Numbered from the stretch's first letter, positions 1 to 8,330 are shown. The stretch: DNA of 64,000 nucleotides from CAVUBL01 sp963739795 (GCA_963739795.1 CAVUBL010000015.1:124001-188000), one strand, 5' to 3'. Made by a program: numbers and translations. Notes: generated by a model not told the origin, from the sequence alone.

Positions 1-2646
1 CGCCACCAGGACCGTCTCCCCCTCCGCCGTCCCCGCGAGCGCCGCGGGCGGCTCGTCGCGCAGGATCACCCCGGCGGCCTGCTTTTCCTCCCGCGACAGG
101 AAGCGCGAGGCCAGGTACCGGAAGATGTAGTCCATGATCGACTTCGCAATGGGGATCTCCGGGTTCTTGGTGAACCCCGAAGGCTCGAAGCGGGTGTGGC
201 TGAACTTGTCCACCAGGGTGTGCAGCGGCACGCCGTACTGGAACGCGATGGAGATCGCGGTGGCGAAGGCGTCCATCAGGCCCGAGATGGTCGAGCCCTC
301 CTTGGCCATGGTCAGGAAGATCTCGCCCGGAAGGCCGTTCTCGTAGAGGCCGACCGTGATGTAACCCTCGTGCTCATTGATGGAGAACTTGTGGGTCAGG
401 GCCTGCCGCTCGTCCGGGAGCTTCCGGCGCACCGCCTGGAGCTTCTCGCCCTTGGCCAGCGCCGTGGTCTTCACCTCGCTCTTCTTGGTCGAGAGCGGCT
501 GACTCCGCTTGCAGCCGTCGCGGTAGATCGCCACCGCCTTCAGGCCCAGCTCCCAGCCCTCGACGTAGGCCTGGAGGATGTCCTCCGGCGTCGAGTCCTC
601 GGGCATGTTGATGGTCTTCGAGATGGCCCCGGAGATAAAGGGCTGAACCGCCCCGAGCATCTTCAGGTGGCCGCGGTAGTGGATTGAGCGCTTGCCGCGG
701 GCCGGCTTGAAGGCGCAGTCGAACACCGGCAGGTGCTCGTCGACCAGGTGGGGCGCGCCCTCGATCGTGTCGTGCTCGTCGATATGCTCGACGATCTCGC
801 GGACCTGCTCCTTGTCGTAGCCCAGGCGCTTGAGGGCCAGAGGCACGGTGTTGTTGACGATCTTGATCATGCCGCCGCCGACCAGGCGCTTGTACTTGAC
901 CAGGGCGATGTCCGGCTCGACGCCGGTCGTGTCGCAGTCCATCATGAAGGCGATGGTGCCGGTCGGGGCGAGCACCGAGATCTGGCTGTTGCGCAGGCCG
1001 GCCCCGTCCCCCAGCTCCACCACCTCGTCCCAGGAGCGCTTGGCCGCGCGCAGGATCTCGAGCGGCACGTGGGCCGAGTCGACCCCCTTGAGGGCGTCCC
1101 GGTGCTTGCGCATCACCCGCATCATGGGCTTGCGGTTGACCTCGAACTCGTCGAACGGGCCCATGGTCTGGGCGATCCGCCCGCTCTGGGCATAGGCGGC
1201 GCCGGACATGAGTGCGGTGATGGCGGCGGCGTAGTCGCGCCCGGCGTCGGAGTCGTAGGGCAGCCCGCGGGCCATGAGGAGGGCGCCCAGGTTGGCGTAG
1301 CCGATCCCGAGCGGCCGGAAGGCATGGGAGTTGGCCCCGATCCCCGGCGTCGGGTAGGAGGCGTTGCCGACGATGATCTCCATGCCCGAGATCACCACCT
1401 CGCAGGTGTGGCGGAAGCCCTCCACGTCGAAGCCCGAGTCGGGGTCGTAGTACCGCATCAGGTTGATCGACGCCAGGTTGCAGGCGGTGTCGTCGAGGAA
1501 CATGTACTCCGAGCAGGGGTTCGAGGAGTTGATGCGGGCGGTGCCGGCGCAGGTGTGCCAGTCGTTGATCGTGGTGTCGTACTGCATGCCGGGATCGCCG
1601 CAGACCCAGGTCGACCCGACGATCTTGTCCATCAGCTCACGGGCCCGGAAGGTGTCCATGGGCTCGCCGGTGGTCACCGCCCGGGTGGTCCACTCGCCAT
1701 CCTCCTCGGCGGCCCGCATGAACTCGTCGGTGACCCGCACGGAGTGGTTGGCGTTCTGGTAGAAGACCGAGTCGTACGCGCCGCCGGGCACGTTGAAGCC
1801 GCCTTCGTAGCCCGCTTCGATGAGCGCCCAGGCCTTCTTCTCCTCCTTCTCCTTCGACTCGATGAACTCCACGATGTCCGGGTGGCTGACGTCGAGGATC
1901 ACCATCTTGGCGGCGCGCCGGGTCTTGCCGCCGCTCTTGATGACGCCCGCGAAGGCGTCGAAGCCCTTCATGAAGGAGACTGGCCCCGAGGCGGTGCCGC
2001 CGCCCGCCAGGTTCTCCCGGGACGAGCGGATGGTGGAGAGGTTCGAGCCGGTGCCCGACCCGTACTTGAAGAGCATGCCCTCGGTCTTGGCCAGATCGAG
2101 GATCGAAGCCATGGTGTCCTCGACCGAGTTGATGAAGCAGGCCGAGCACTGGGGCTGATCCTCGATGCCCACGTTGAACCAGACCGGCGAGTTGAAGCAG
2201 GCCATCTGGTGCACGAGGATGTGGGTGAGCTCGGCGTGGAAGGTGTCGCCGTCCTCGCGGCTGGCGAAGTAGCCGCCGGCGCGCCCCCACGCGGTGAGGG
2301 TGTCGGCCACCCGGGCGATGAGCTGACGCACACTGGTCTCGCGCTCCGGTGTGCCGAGCTGGCCCCGGAAGTACTTCGACACCACGACGTTGGTCGCCGT
2401 CTGGGACCAGGCCTTGGGCACCTCGACGCCCTTCTGCTCGAAGACGACGTTGCCCCGCTCGTCACCGATCACCGCGTCGCGCACCTCCCAGTCCACGTGA
2501 TCGAAGGGGTGAACCCCCGGCGTGGTGAAGCGGCGGGCGAAGCGCAGCCCTCCTTTCTCGGTGCGGGTCTCGGTGCGGGCGGGCTCGGCCGGTGCAGCCG
2601 GAGAGCTCGGAGCTGAGGCGGGGTGGGGCGTGGTTCCCGGAGCCAT
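1..2646 (-). CDS. nrdJ: Adenosylcobalamin-dependent (class II) ribonucleotide reductase, 3' end off window
   Basis: Reduces ribonucleotides to deoxyribonucleotides in the cytoplasm using adenosylcobalamin, with or without oxygen. 882 codons are visible; the stop lies beyond the window edge, so the protein is C-terminally incomplete here. Class II hallmarks are readable: NSPVWFN near residue 155, CSACFINSVEDTM near 170, FKYGSGTGSN, the block NPCSEYMFLDDTACNLAS, and near the edge a TSCPD-like section (MAKEGSTISGLMDAF). The frame is continuous and no intein is seen. The ATG at 2646 is preceded by a strong AGGAGGAG site at 7 nt spacing; the first 30 residues are a low-complexity Pro/Ala/Glu leader. 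The 291 bp up to infC hold no recognisable gene, cobalamin-riboswitch core or clear NrdR boxes. Family assignment is very secure. Confidence 0.95.
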   Translation of the reverse strand, partial: MAPGTTPHPASAPSSPAAPAEPARTETRTEKGGLRFARRFTTPGVHPFDHVDWEVRDAVIGDERGNVVFEQKGVEVPKAWSQTATNVVVSKYFRGQLGTPERETSVRQLIARVADTLTAWGRAGGYFASREDGDTFHAELTHILVHQMACFNSPVWFNVGIEDQPQCSACFINSVEDTMASILDLAKTEGMLFKYGSGTGSNLSTIRSSRENLAGGGTASGPVSFMKGFDAFAGVIKSGGKTRRAAKMVILDVSHPDIVEFIESKEKEEKKAWALIEAGYEGGFNVPGGAYDSVFYQNANHSVRVTDEFMRAAEEDGEWTTRAVTTGEPMDTFRARELMDKIVGSTWVCGDPGMQYDTTINDWHTCAGTARINSSNPCSEYMFLDDTACNLASINLMRYYDPDSGFDVEGFRHTCEVVISGMEIIVGNASYPTPGIGANSHAFRPLGIGYANLGALLMARGLPYDSDAGRDYAAAITALMSGAAYAQSGRIAQTMGPFDEFEVNRKPMMRVMRKHRDALKGVDSAHVPLEILRAAKRSWDEVVELGDGAGLRNSQISVLAPTGTIAFMMDCDTTGVEPDIALVKYKRLVGGGMIKIVNNTVPLALKRLGYDKEQVREIVEHIDEHDTIEGAPHLVDEHLPVFDCAFKPARGKRSIHYRGHLKMLGAVQPFISGAISKTINMPEDSTPEDILQAYVEGWELGLKAVAIYRDGCKRSQPLSTKKSEVKTTALAKGEKLQAVRRKLPDERQALTHKFSINEHEGYITVGLYENGLPGEIFLTMAKEGSTISGLMDAFATAISIAFQYGVPLHTLVDKFSHTRFEPSGFTKNPEIPIAKSIMDYIFRYLASRFLSREEKQAAGVILRDEPPAALAGTAEGETVLVA

Positions 2647-2937
2647 GGCGTCTCCTCCTGGCGGTTCAGACCCCGGGAACCGTCGAAGGCGGCGCCCGGG
2701 TCATCGGCAACGCGGTGCCGACGAAATGGATTCCAAAACGAGCACTTCCCCGTGAAGGGCATCGTCTAGTCTGTACCAGGATCTCGCGGCTGTCAAGATC
2801 TGGTGGTGGCCTGGGGGAGGCCCCCTACATGTGGTGGCCGGGATCGCGGACCCGCGGGAGGCCGATCCACCGTCGGCGCGCGGCCTCCCGCTCCCGACCC
2901 CACCCCCGGACCGGTCTGCCGCGGCCCGGGGAGAAGC

Positions 2938-3522
2938 TCAGGACGCCTGCTCCTCGGCGTCCTTCTCCCGCTCCTTCACCTTGGGCTGCGAGTGGGGAGC
3001 GAGGATCATGGTCATCTGGCGACCTTCGAGCCCCCGGGTGCGGTGCTCGACGACCGCCACGTCCGCAAGCTGCTGCTGGACGTGGTCGAGGATCTCCTGG
3101 CCGAGCTGGGGCCGACGGAGCTGGCGGTACCGGAAGAAGATCGTGACCTTGACCTTGTTGCCCTGCTCGAGGAACTTGCGCGCCCGGTCGGTCTTGCGAT
3201 CCCGGTCGTGGACGTCGATCGTGGGGCGATACTTGACCTCCTTGACCTCGATGGTCTGGGTCTTTCTCTTCGCCTCGCGCTCTTTCTTCTGCTTCTCGTA
3301 GCGGAGCTTGCCCCAGTCGAGGATGCGGCACACGGGGGGATCGGCGTCGGGTCCCACCTCCACGAGGTCCAAGCCCCGCTCGCGGGCCTTGTCCCGGGCC
3401 TCCTCGATGGGCACGATACCTAGCTGTGTGCCGTCCTCGTCGATCAGACGGACCGGGCTCTTGCGGATGTGCTGGTTGATCCGCGGCTCGTTCCTCCTCT
3501 GCTGGTAATTCGCGGCGGCGAT
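2938..3522 (-). CDS. infC: Translation initiation factor IF-3 (rare AUC start codon)
   Basis: IF-3 binds the 30S subunit, prevents premature 50S joining and proofreads the initiator codon. The product has the IF-3 N domain (RINQHIRKSPVRLIDEDG, near residues 12-30), the lysine-rich linker helix (KLRYEKQKKEREAKRK) and the C domain (VKVTIFFRYRQL through GRQMTMILAP). I place the start at ATC 3522-3520: it sits 6 nt after AAAGGAG and gives a normal IF-3 N terminus of about 194 residues. A GTG at 3546 is in frame but lies upstream of that Shine-Dalgarno sequence. AUU/AUC starts are known for infC, because IF-3 discriminates against them and so limits its own synthesis. The usual downstream partners rpmI and rplT are absent; nrdJ follows instead. 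The C-terminal tail is acidic and basic low complexity. Confidence 0.95.
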   Translation of the reverse strand: MAAANYQQRRNEPRINQHIRKSPVRLIDEDGTQLGIVPIEEARDKARERGLDLVEVGPDADPPVCRILDWGKLRYEKQKKEREAKRKTQTIEVKEVKYRPTIDVHDRDRKTDRARKFLEQGNKVKVTIFFRYRQLRRPQLGQEILDHVQQQLADVAVVEHRTRGLEGRQMTMILAPHSQPKVKEREKDAEEQAS

Positions 3523-3638
3523 CGTAGGCTCCTTTCTAGGGTTCACCCGCAGTGCGGCTCCAACGGGAGGTCACGCGGCAGCGAGCGGAAAATCGGGCCA
3601 TTCTAGTCCGTCCCCGGACGAACGGCCAGTTCGGGATC

Positions 3639-3656
3639 GGAGGGCGAGCGCCCTCC
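3639..3656 (-). terminator. Hairpin downstream of the metallo-hydrolase gene (possible terminator)
   Basis: GGAGGGC, loop GAGC, GCCCTCC gives a perfect 7-bp stem about 50 nt after the stop of the gene ending at 3707. There is no U-run behind it on the minus strand, so it may only stabilise the 3' end or work with Rho. Confidence 0.3.
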
Positions 3657-3706
3657 GGGGATCGTGAGTTGGGCGGGAACGGTTCCGGGGGCCATCGACC
3701 GGGTGG

Positions 3707-4420
3707 TCAGTGGCTGTCGCCGGGGTTCAAGGCGACCATCGTGCAGTTGATCCCCAGGTCGTCGAGCTCGCTGGCGAGCTGCTCCGGGGTTCCGGTCAGG
3801 GCCGGGAAGGTGCCCCAATGGATGGGCACGACCTCGCGAACGCCGAGCAGCCGGCAGGCGCGGGCCGCCTGGCGCGGGTCCATGGTGAACAGGTCGCCGA
3901 TGGGCAGGAAGGCGAGCTCCGGCCGGTACAGCTCGGCGATGAGCTGCATGTCGGAGAACAGCGCCGTGTCCCCCGCGTGGTAGAAGGTGAAGCCCTCGTC
4001 GAGGCGCACCACGTAGCCCGAGGCGGTCCCTCCGTAGACGATGTCGTCGCCGTCCAGGATGCCGCAGGAGTGGTCCGCCCGCACCATGCTGACGGTGCAA
4101 CCGAGAACTCCCTGCGAGCCGCCGAGATTCATGGCCGAGCAGTTCTCTACGCCCTTCGACTCGAGCCACCCGACGGTTTCGAAGTTGGCCACAACCACGC
4201 CCGGCTCGTAGCGCTTGGCAAGGTCGACGGCGTCGCCGATGTGGTCGTAGTGGGCGTGGGTGAGGAGCATGGCGTCGATCCGCCCCAGATCCTTCAGCGC
4301 CTCCGGGCACGAGGGGTTGTGCTCGACCCAGGGGTCGATCAGCAGCACCTCGCCACCCGGCATGTCGCAGCGCACGGTGGCATGGCCCAGGTAGGTGAAC
4401 TTGGGACGGGGATGGCTCAT
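3707..4420 (-). CDS. UlaG-like metal-dependent hydrolase (metallo-beta-lactamase fold)
   Basis: 237-residue cytoplasmic hydrolase of the metallo-beta-lactamase superfamily, close to the UPF0173/UlaG type; the substrate is unknown. Visible motifs are the strand/turn YLGHATVRC near residue 10, the metal site THAHYDHIGD near 70, YHAGDTALFSDM near 160, and a late histidine in PIHWGTFP. The ATG at 4420 follows AGGGAGGAG; an in-frame extension to 4501 would add an arginine/serine-rich stretch without family features, so I rejected it. It is read in the same direction as the upstream arsR gene but is separated from it by a strong intrinsic terminator at 4567-4609, so it is probably transcribed on its own. 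Confidence 0.85.
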   Translation of the reverse strand: MSHPRPKFTYLGHATVRCDMPGGEVLLIDPWVEHNPSCPEALKDLGRIDAMLLTHAHYDHIGDAVDLAKRYEPGVVVANFETVGWLESKGVENCSAMNLGGSQGVLGCTVSMVRADHSCGILDGDDIVYGGTASGYVVRLDEGFTFYHAGDTALFSDMQLIAELYRPELAFLPIGDLFTMDPRQAARACRLLGVREVVPIHWGTFPALTGTPEQLASELDDLGINCTMVALNPGDSH

Positions 4421-4566
4421 CGTCGCGACTCCTCCCTGCGATTCGCTCAACTGACGGATCCTCGAGCTTCGCCGGCTTTCGGCGGCGAGAAGGAAAGCCA
4501 TTGTAACCGACCTCGGTGCTCATCCCCAAGGGTGCCCCGGGGAGCCGGCACGGGACGCGCGGAGGC

Positions 4567-4609
4567 AAGAAAAACGGCGGCGACCCCGCCTTCGGGGCCC
4601 ACCGCCGTT
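4567..4609 (-). terminator. Rho-independent terminator after the ArsR gene
   Basis: On the minus strand AACGGCGG and CCGCCGTT pair as an 8-bp stem around a GC-rich loop (which itself holds GGCCCCGAAGGCGGGGTC), followed directly by TTTTTCTT. It lies 20 nt past the arsR stop. This is the clearest intrinsic terminator in the window. Confidence 0.8.
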
Positions 4610-4628
4610 CGACGGAACCGCCTGCGCC

Positions 4629-4958
4629 TCAGTTGAAGAAGTTCTGGCGCAGCTTATCGTTGAACTGATGATCGGTCAGCCGGTAGTAGATGGTCTGGGC
4701 GTCCCGGCGCGGCGCCACGAGCTGGTAGGCGCGCAGCTTGGCCAGGTGCTGGGACACGGCCGACACGGAGACTCCGAGCATCTCGGCCAGGTCACAGACG
4801 CACATCTCCTTGGCGTTCTCGAGCAGGTACAGCAGCTTGAGCCGCGTGGAGTTGCCCGCCAGGTTCAGGAGCTCGGCCGCCGTGTCGAGATCGGGCGAGC
4901 CTTCGAGGATGGAACGGATGTCGCTGACGTCACCAGCACCTTCGGCATGTGCCTTCAT
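4629..4958 (-). CDS. ArsR/SmtB-family metal-responsive repressor
   Basis: 109-residue winged-helix repressor of the ArsR/SmtB family. These dimers sit on DNA and release it when they bind metal ions or other small effectors. Visible parts are helices around residues 25-48 (AAELLNLAGNSTRLKLLYLL), the alpha-3 motif MCVCDLAEM carrying a CxC pair as in thiolate (alpha-3 site) sensors, the recognition helix VSAVSQHLAKLR, and the beta-wing APRRDAQTIYYRL. The start at 4958 has GGAGGAAG at 5 nt. A 15-bp dyad lies just upstream (4975-4989) and a terminator just downstream, so the gene looks monocistronic and autoregulated. No efflux or reductase gene is attached. The CDF exporter at 7100-8032 is the nearest metal gene and a possible but unproven target. 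Confidence 0.9.
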   Translation of the reverse strand: MKAHAEGAGDVSDIRSILEGSPDLDTAAELLNLAGNSTRLKLLYLLENAKEMCVCDLAEMLGVSVSAVSQHLAKLRAYQLVAPRRDAQTIYYRLTDHQFNDKLRQNFFN

Positions 4959-4974
4959 TGAGCTTCCTCCAGTT

Positions 4975-4989
4975 CTAGAGAACCTCTAG
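4975..4989 (-). promoter_or_regulatory. Candidate ArsR operator (CTAGAG-N3-CTCTAG)
   Basis: Perfect 6+6 bp inverted repeat with a 3-nt centre, immediately upstream of the arsR Shine-Dalgarno sequence. ArsR-family dimers bind short dyads overlapping their own promoter. The position fits autorepression, but the motif is not a textbook ArsR box. Confidence 0.5.
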
Positions 4990-5015
4990 TGTCACCGCCT
5001 CGCTCTCACCGGCGT

Positions 5016-5224
5016 CCGCGACTCCCTCATGGAGTCGCGGCCCACGGGTGGACCGGCTGGCGGTATGTAAGCCGCTTCAGGTCATCCGTCTGGGCTTCGG
5101 TCACCCACCCCCGTGTACGGTCAGGTGGTGTGCCGGCTCATCGAGCTTGGCCCCGACGACCTGGAGGGGAGCATCCCTCCTCGTCCGGCGACCGAGTCGC
5201 CTGAAGACGAGCAGCTCCTATTAT
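5016..5224. other. Structured intergenic region: several perfect hairpins and a TATAAT box
   Basis: The 414 bp between arsR and the transglutaminase gene contain no convincing ORF but are highly foldable. 5016-5040: CCGCGACTCC, 5-nt loop, perfect 10-bp stem. 5136-5146: GCTC/GAGC. 5163-5180: GGAGGG/CCCTCC. 5180-5211: CTCGTC/GACGAG enclosing GGCGAC/GTCGCC. On the minus strand TATAAT occurs at 5219-5224, just upstream of this block; TTGACA lies 29 nt further up, which is too far for a standard promoter. It could be a small RNA transcribed leftwards or a 5' leader; I recognise no known RNA family. Confidence 0.35.
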
Positions 5225-5372
5225 ACGGACTTTCGCCAGAGCTTGCACCCCCGCTGTCAAACCGCGGCCTGGAGGCCGCCCTCCCCGCCCATCCTGTAGA
5301 GTTGCAGAGCCCGCTTGGAGCCCGCCTACGATACCAAGAACCCCCGGCGGTCCACCCGCATTCCAGCGAATC

Positions 5373-7061
5373 ATGAGACCCATAGAAACGCGCCCCCTCG
5401 AGCCGGCGAGGCCCCCGGAGCACCGGAAGCTCGGAGTGCGGTCGGCCCGAGGATGGGGACGTCCCCGCCCGTCTCCGGGTCTCGGAGGGACTGCGGCGGC
5501 CTGCCTCGCCCTCCTGGCCCTCCTGGCGGGAGCCGGCCCACTGTCCGCGGCGGCGGCGGCGGCGGACGCGCCGGCGTCCGCCGAGCACTGGTACGCCCTC
5601 ACGGTGGACGGAGCCCCGGCCGGATGGGCGCGCGAGGGGTGGCGCACGACGGACGCCGGGATCGAGAGCGACTCGACCCTGCGGATGCGGGTGCGCCGGG
5701 GCGACTCGGAGCTGACGATCGAGATCGAGGGCCGCTTCGTCGAGACCGCCGACGGCCGACCGGTGCGCCTGTGGACGCGGCGCCTGCTGGGCCGGTCCCC
5801 GGTAGAAGCGACCTACGAGTTCGGACCCGACGGCGTGGAGGCGACGACCCGCCAGGGCGACCGCGAGCGGCGGGAGAGCCTGCCCCGGCCGGCGGGCGAC
5901 TGGCTGACCCCGGCGGCGGCCCGCCGGGCGGTGGCGGCCCACCACCGGGCGGGCGACCGCGACTACACGGTGCGCTCCATCGACCCGTCCGACGGCCTCG
6001 AGCCGAAGAGCGTCACCCGCACCTGGCTCGGAGCGCCCTCGGCCGCGGCGCGCGCGGCGGGCGCCACGGGACGCTGGCGCGAGGACGACAGCGATGCCCC
6101 GGGCGTCGCCTCGACGGTGGCTCTCGACGACGACGGCGAGCTGGTCCGCAGCACGGTCCCGTTCCTCGGCCTCGAGCTGACCCTCCAGCTCACCGACCGG
6201 GAGAGCGCCCTGGCCGCGGCCGGGACCGGCCCGGAGCTTCTGGCGGCGACCTTCGTGCGCCCCGACCGGCCGATCGAGGACTCGCGCTCGGTGCGCCGAG
6301 GACTCTATCGGCTCACCCTGCCGGACGGCGTCGTGCCCGACCTCCCCACCGGCGGCGCCCAGCGCGCCGAGCGGCGGGGGGCGGCGGTGGAGGTGCGCGT
6401 CGTCTCACCGGCGGGTGACCCGCGCGGCGGTCGCGGCGCTCGGGCCCCCGCACCGCCGGCGGATCAGGATGGCCGACCGCCGGCCGAGTACCTGGAGCCC
6501 TCCCTCTACCTCGACTTCCGGGACCCCGCGGTGGCGGTGCTGGCCGCTCGGGCGGCGACGAGCGAGACGACGGCGACCCCCGACGATGGCGACCGCCCGG
6601 GCCGGGCGGACGGGTCACCCGGGGACCGCCGGGCCCTCGCCGACGCCCTGACCCGCTTCGTCCACGGCTATGTCCGGACCAAGGACTACGACACCGGCTT
6701 CGCCACCGCCTCGGAGGTGGTCGCCACCCGGAGCGGTGACTGCACCGAGCACAGCGTGTTGCTGGCGGCCCTCCTGCGGGCCGAAGGAATCCCCTCGCGC
6801 GTGGTGACCGGTCTCGTCTACCTGGACCGGGCCGTCGGCGTTTCGCGGGTGTTCGGGTACCACATGTGGGTCGAGGGCTGGATCGACGGCCGCTGGCTCG
6901 ACCTCGACCCGACGATCCCGGCGCCCCGGGCCGGCGGCTTCGACGCCACGCACATCGCCCTCGCCACCTCGACCCTCGACGGTCCGGATGCCGGGAGGTC
7001 CTTGGACCGCCTGCTGCCCCTGTTCGGCAAGCTACGGATCGAGGTGGTGGAGGCCCGGTAG
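5373..7061 (+). CDS. Exported transglutaminase-like (papain-fold) protein
   Basis: 562-residue protein with a basic N terminus and a hydrophobic segment near residues 38-62 (signal peptide or anchor), so the bulk is probably periplasmic. Residues 65-330 are a beta-rich region of unknown role. The C-terminal 200 residues hold a transglutaminase-like core: GDCTEHSVLLAALLRAEGIP with the catalytic Cys, then GYHMWVEGWIDGRWLDLDPT with His and Asp. The spacing matches bacterial transglutaminase-like domains, which act as proteases or amidases as often as cross-linkers. An Ala/Gly/Pro/Asp-rich linker (about 340-430) separates the halves. No good Shine-Dalgarno site precedes the ATG at 5373, so the start may lie a little further in. 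It is divergent from the CDF gene's neighbourhood and shows no operon partner. Confidence 0.8.
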   Translation: MRPIETRPLEPARPPEHRKLGVRSARGWGRPRPSPGLGGTAAACLALLALLAGAGPLSAAAAAADAPASAEHWYALTVDGAPAGWAREGWRTTDAGIESDSTLRMRVRRGDSELTIEIEGRFVETADGRPVRLWTRRLLGRSPVEATYEFGPDGVEATTRQGDRERRESLPRPAGDWLTPAAARRAVAAHHRAGDRDYTVRSIDPSDGLEPKSVTRTWLGAPSAAARAAGATGRWREDDSDAPGVASTVALDDDGELVRSTVPFLGLELTLQLTDRESALAAAGTGPELLAATFVRPDRPIEDSRSVRRGLYRLTLPDGVVPDLPTGGAQRAERRGAAVEVRVVSPAGDPRGGRGARAPAPPADQDGRPPAEYLEPSLYLDFRDPAVAVLAARAATSETTATPDDGDRPGRADGSPGDRRALADALTRFVHGYVRTKDYDTGFATASEVVATRSGDCTEHSVLLAALLRAEGIPSRVVTGLVYLDRAVGVSRVFGYHMWVEGWIDGRWLDLDPTIPAPRAGGFDATHIALATSTLDGPDAGRSLDRLLPLFGKLRIEVVEAR

Positions 7062-7099
7062 ACCCCGGGCCCCGAGGAGCCCGCACGGCCGGACCTCGA

Positions 7100-8032
7100 T
7101 CATGAGGTGCGGGTGTACCGCCGGACGCCCTCGTCGCAGGGACCGTTCTCGCACGGGTCGCCGCACTCGATCTGGATCGTGCTGTGCTCGATGGCGAAGC
7201 GCCGGCTGACCAGGTCCCGCACCTGCGCCAGGATGGCGTCGCGGGCGCCCTCACCCGCTCCCTCGGCGACCCGGACGTGGACCGAGAGGGACTCGAAACC
7301 GCTGGTGATGGTCCAGACGTGAAGGTCGTGGACCTGCTCCACGCCGGGCACCGCCGAGATCGCCCACTGGACCTCGGAGGCGTCGATGTGCGCCGGGGTC
7401 GCCTCCATCAGGACGTGGACCGAGTCGCGCAGCAGGGTCCAGGACGACCAGACCACGAGCACCGCGATCACCACCGACGCCACCGGGTCCGCCCAGTTCC
7501 AGCCGAAGGCCCAGATCAGCGCGCCGGCGCCGATGGCCCCGACGCTGCCCAGGGTGTCGGAAAGCACGTGGAGCCAGGCGCCCCGCACGTTGAGCGACTC
7601 GGAGCGCCCGCCGTGGAGGATCCCCATGCTCACCAGGTTGATCACCAGGCCGCCGACGGCGACCGCCATCATCGCCCCGCCCTCCACCGGCCGCGGGTTC
7701 GCGAAGCGCCCCCAGGCCTCCGCCACGATGAGGACCGCGATCGCCACCAGGGCTACGCCGTTGGCCAGGGCGGCCAGGATCTCGGTGCGGTGGTAGCCGA
7801 AGGTGCGCTCGGGGGTCCGCGGGCGTCCCGCGATCCACAGTGCGAAGGCGGACAGGCCGAGAGAACCGGCGTCGGAGAGCATGTGGCCGGCGTCGGCGAT
7901 CAGCGCCAGGGAGCCGGTGAGGACTCCCCCCACCACCTCCGCGACCATGTAGACCACCACCAGGACGAGGGTGATTCCAAGGCGGCGGAAGCTCGCCGTC
8001 CGGTCTCGGGAATGATCGTGGTCGTGGCTCAC
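7100..8032 (-). CDS. CDF-family cation (zinc-type) efflux transporter
   Basis: 310-residue inner-membrane metal/proton antiporter of the cation diffusion facilitator family (CzcD/ZitB-like). It begins with a His/Asp-rich cytoplasmic tip (SHDHDHSRD), then six predicted membrane helices. The TM2 site is ADAGHMLSDAGS and the TM5 site is HVLSDTLGSVG; the His-Asp pairs are typical of zinc-type members. The cytoplasmic dimerisation domain follows (VEQVHDLHVWTITSG), and the C terminus is Cys-rich (CGDPCENGPCDEG), which could bind metal. I chose the GTG at 8032 because AGAGGAGA sits 9 nt upstream and the family N terminus starts there; the frame stays open to 8239 but encodes Arg/Pro-rich sequence. 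A hairpin-rich stretch of about 300 nt precedes it (8123-8330). Confidence 0.9.
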   Translation of the reverse strand: MSHDHDHSRDRTASFRRLGITLVLVVVYMVAEVVGGVLTGSLALIADAGHMLSDAGSLGLSAFALWIAGRPRTPERTFGYHRTEILAALANGVALVAIAVLIVAEAWGRFANPRPVEGGAMMAVAVGGLVINLVSMGILHGGRSESLNVRGAWLHVLSDTLGSVGAIGAGALIWAFGWNWADPVASVVIAVLVVWSSWTLLRDSVHVLMEATPAHIDASEVQWAISAVPGVEQVHDLHVWTITSGFESLSVHVRVAEGAGEGARDAILAQVRDLVSRRFAIEHSTIQIECGDPCENGPCDEGVRRYTRTS

Positions 8033-8122
8033 GTCGCCTCGTCTCCTCTCTCCAGCATACAAGCTGGCCCGGCGATCGACCGGTGGCGGCGATTGGAGTG
8101 GCGGCGGGAGCGACCGGAACAG

Positions 8123-8330
8123 AGAGGGCCGCGGCGACTCGCCACGGCCCTCTTCCCCTCCCACGGCTCCCCGTGTCCTGCAGCCCGGCCGAGACCCGGA
8201 AGCCGTTCTCTCCCGAAGCGGGCCTCCGCACCCTCGCATCCTCCCGGGCCCGCTTCACACGATGAGGGTAGGGAGACCGGGTGAGCCGACGGCCACGAGC
8301 GTGTCTGCGTTCGTGTGGTCCGGTCTCCCT
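8123..8330 (-). promoter_or_regulatory. Hairpin-rich leader upstream of the CDF gene
   Basis: Three long inverted repeats lie in the 464-bp gap between the CDF gene and the divergent membrane protein gene: 8270-8280 with 8320-8330 (11-bp arms, AGGGAGACCGG), 8215-8224 with 8247-8256 (10-bp arms, GAAGCGGGCC), and 8123-8131 with 8145-8153 (9-bp arms, AGAGGGCCG, with an inner GGCG/CGCC). Read on the minus strand they would form a structured 5' UTR ending about 90 nt before the CDF start. No cobalamin, NiCo (czcD) or yybP-ykoY riboswitch core could be matched by eye. The rest of the gap shows nothing else. Confidence 0.35.

Noticed and set aside
733..2616. Long open frame on the plus strand opposite nrdJ
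   Set aside because: Antisense shadow in a 70% GC gene: composition is His/Asp/Val/Gly repeats without family motifs, while the minus frame is unmistakable NrdJ.
1..2646. Intein in nrdJ
   Set aside because: Class II reductases often carry inteins, but the visible 882 codons run through all motifs without interruption.
2647..2937. Cobalamin riboswitch upstream of nrdJ
   Set aside because: No B12-box-like GCCACTG or matching core was seen; the region only has ordinary GC-rich palindromes.
5210..5250. RNase P-like GAAAGUCCG on the minus strand
   Set aside because: Only nine bases resemble the P4 element; none of the other conserved RNase P blocks follow.
8033..8239. N-terminal extension of the CDF protein to 8239
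   Set aside because: The extra residues are Arg/Pro/Ser-rich, run through a hairpin, and a good Shine-Dalgarno site precedes the GTG at 8032.
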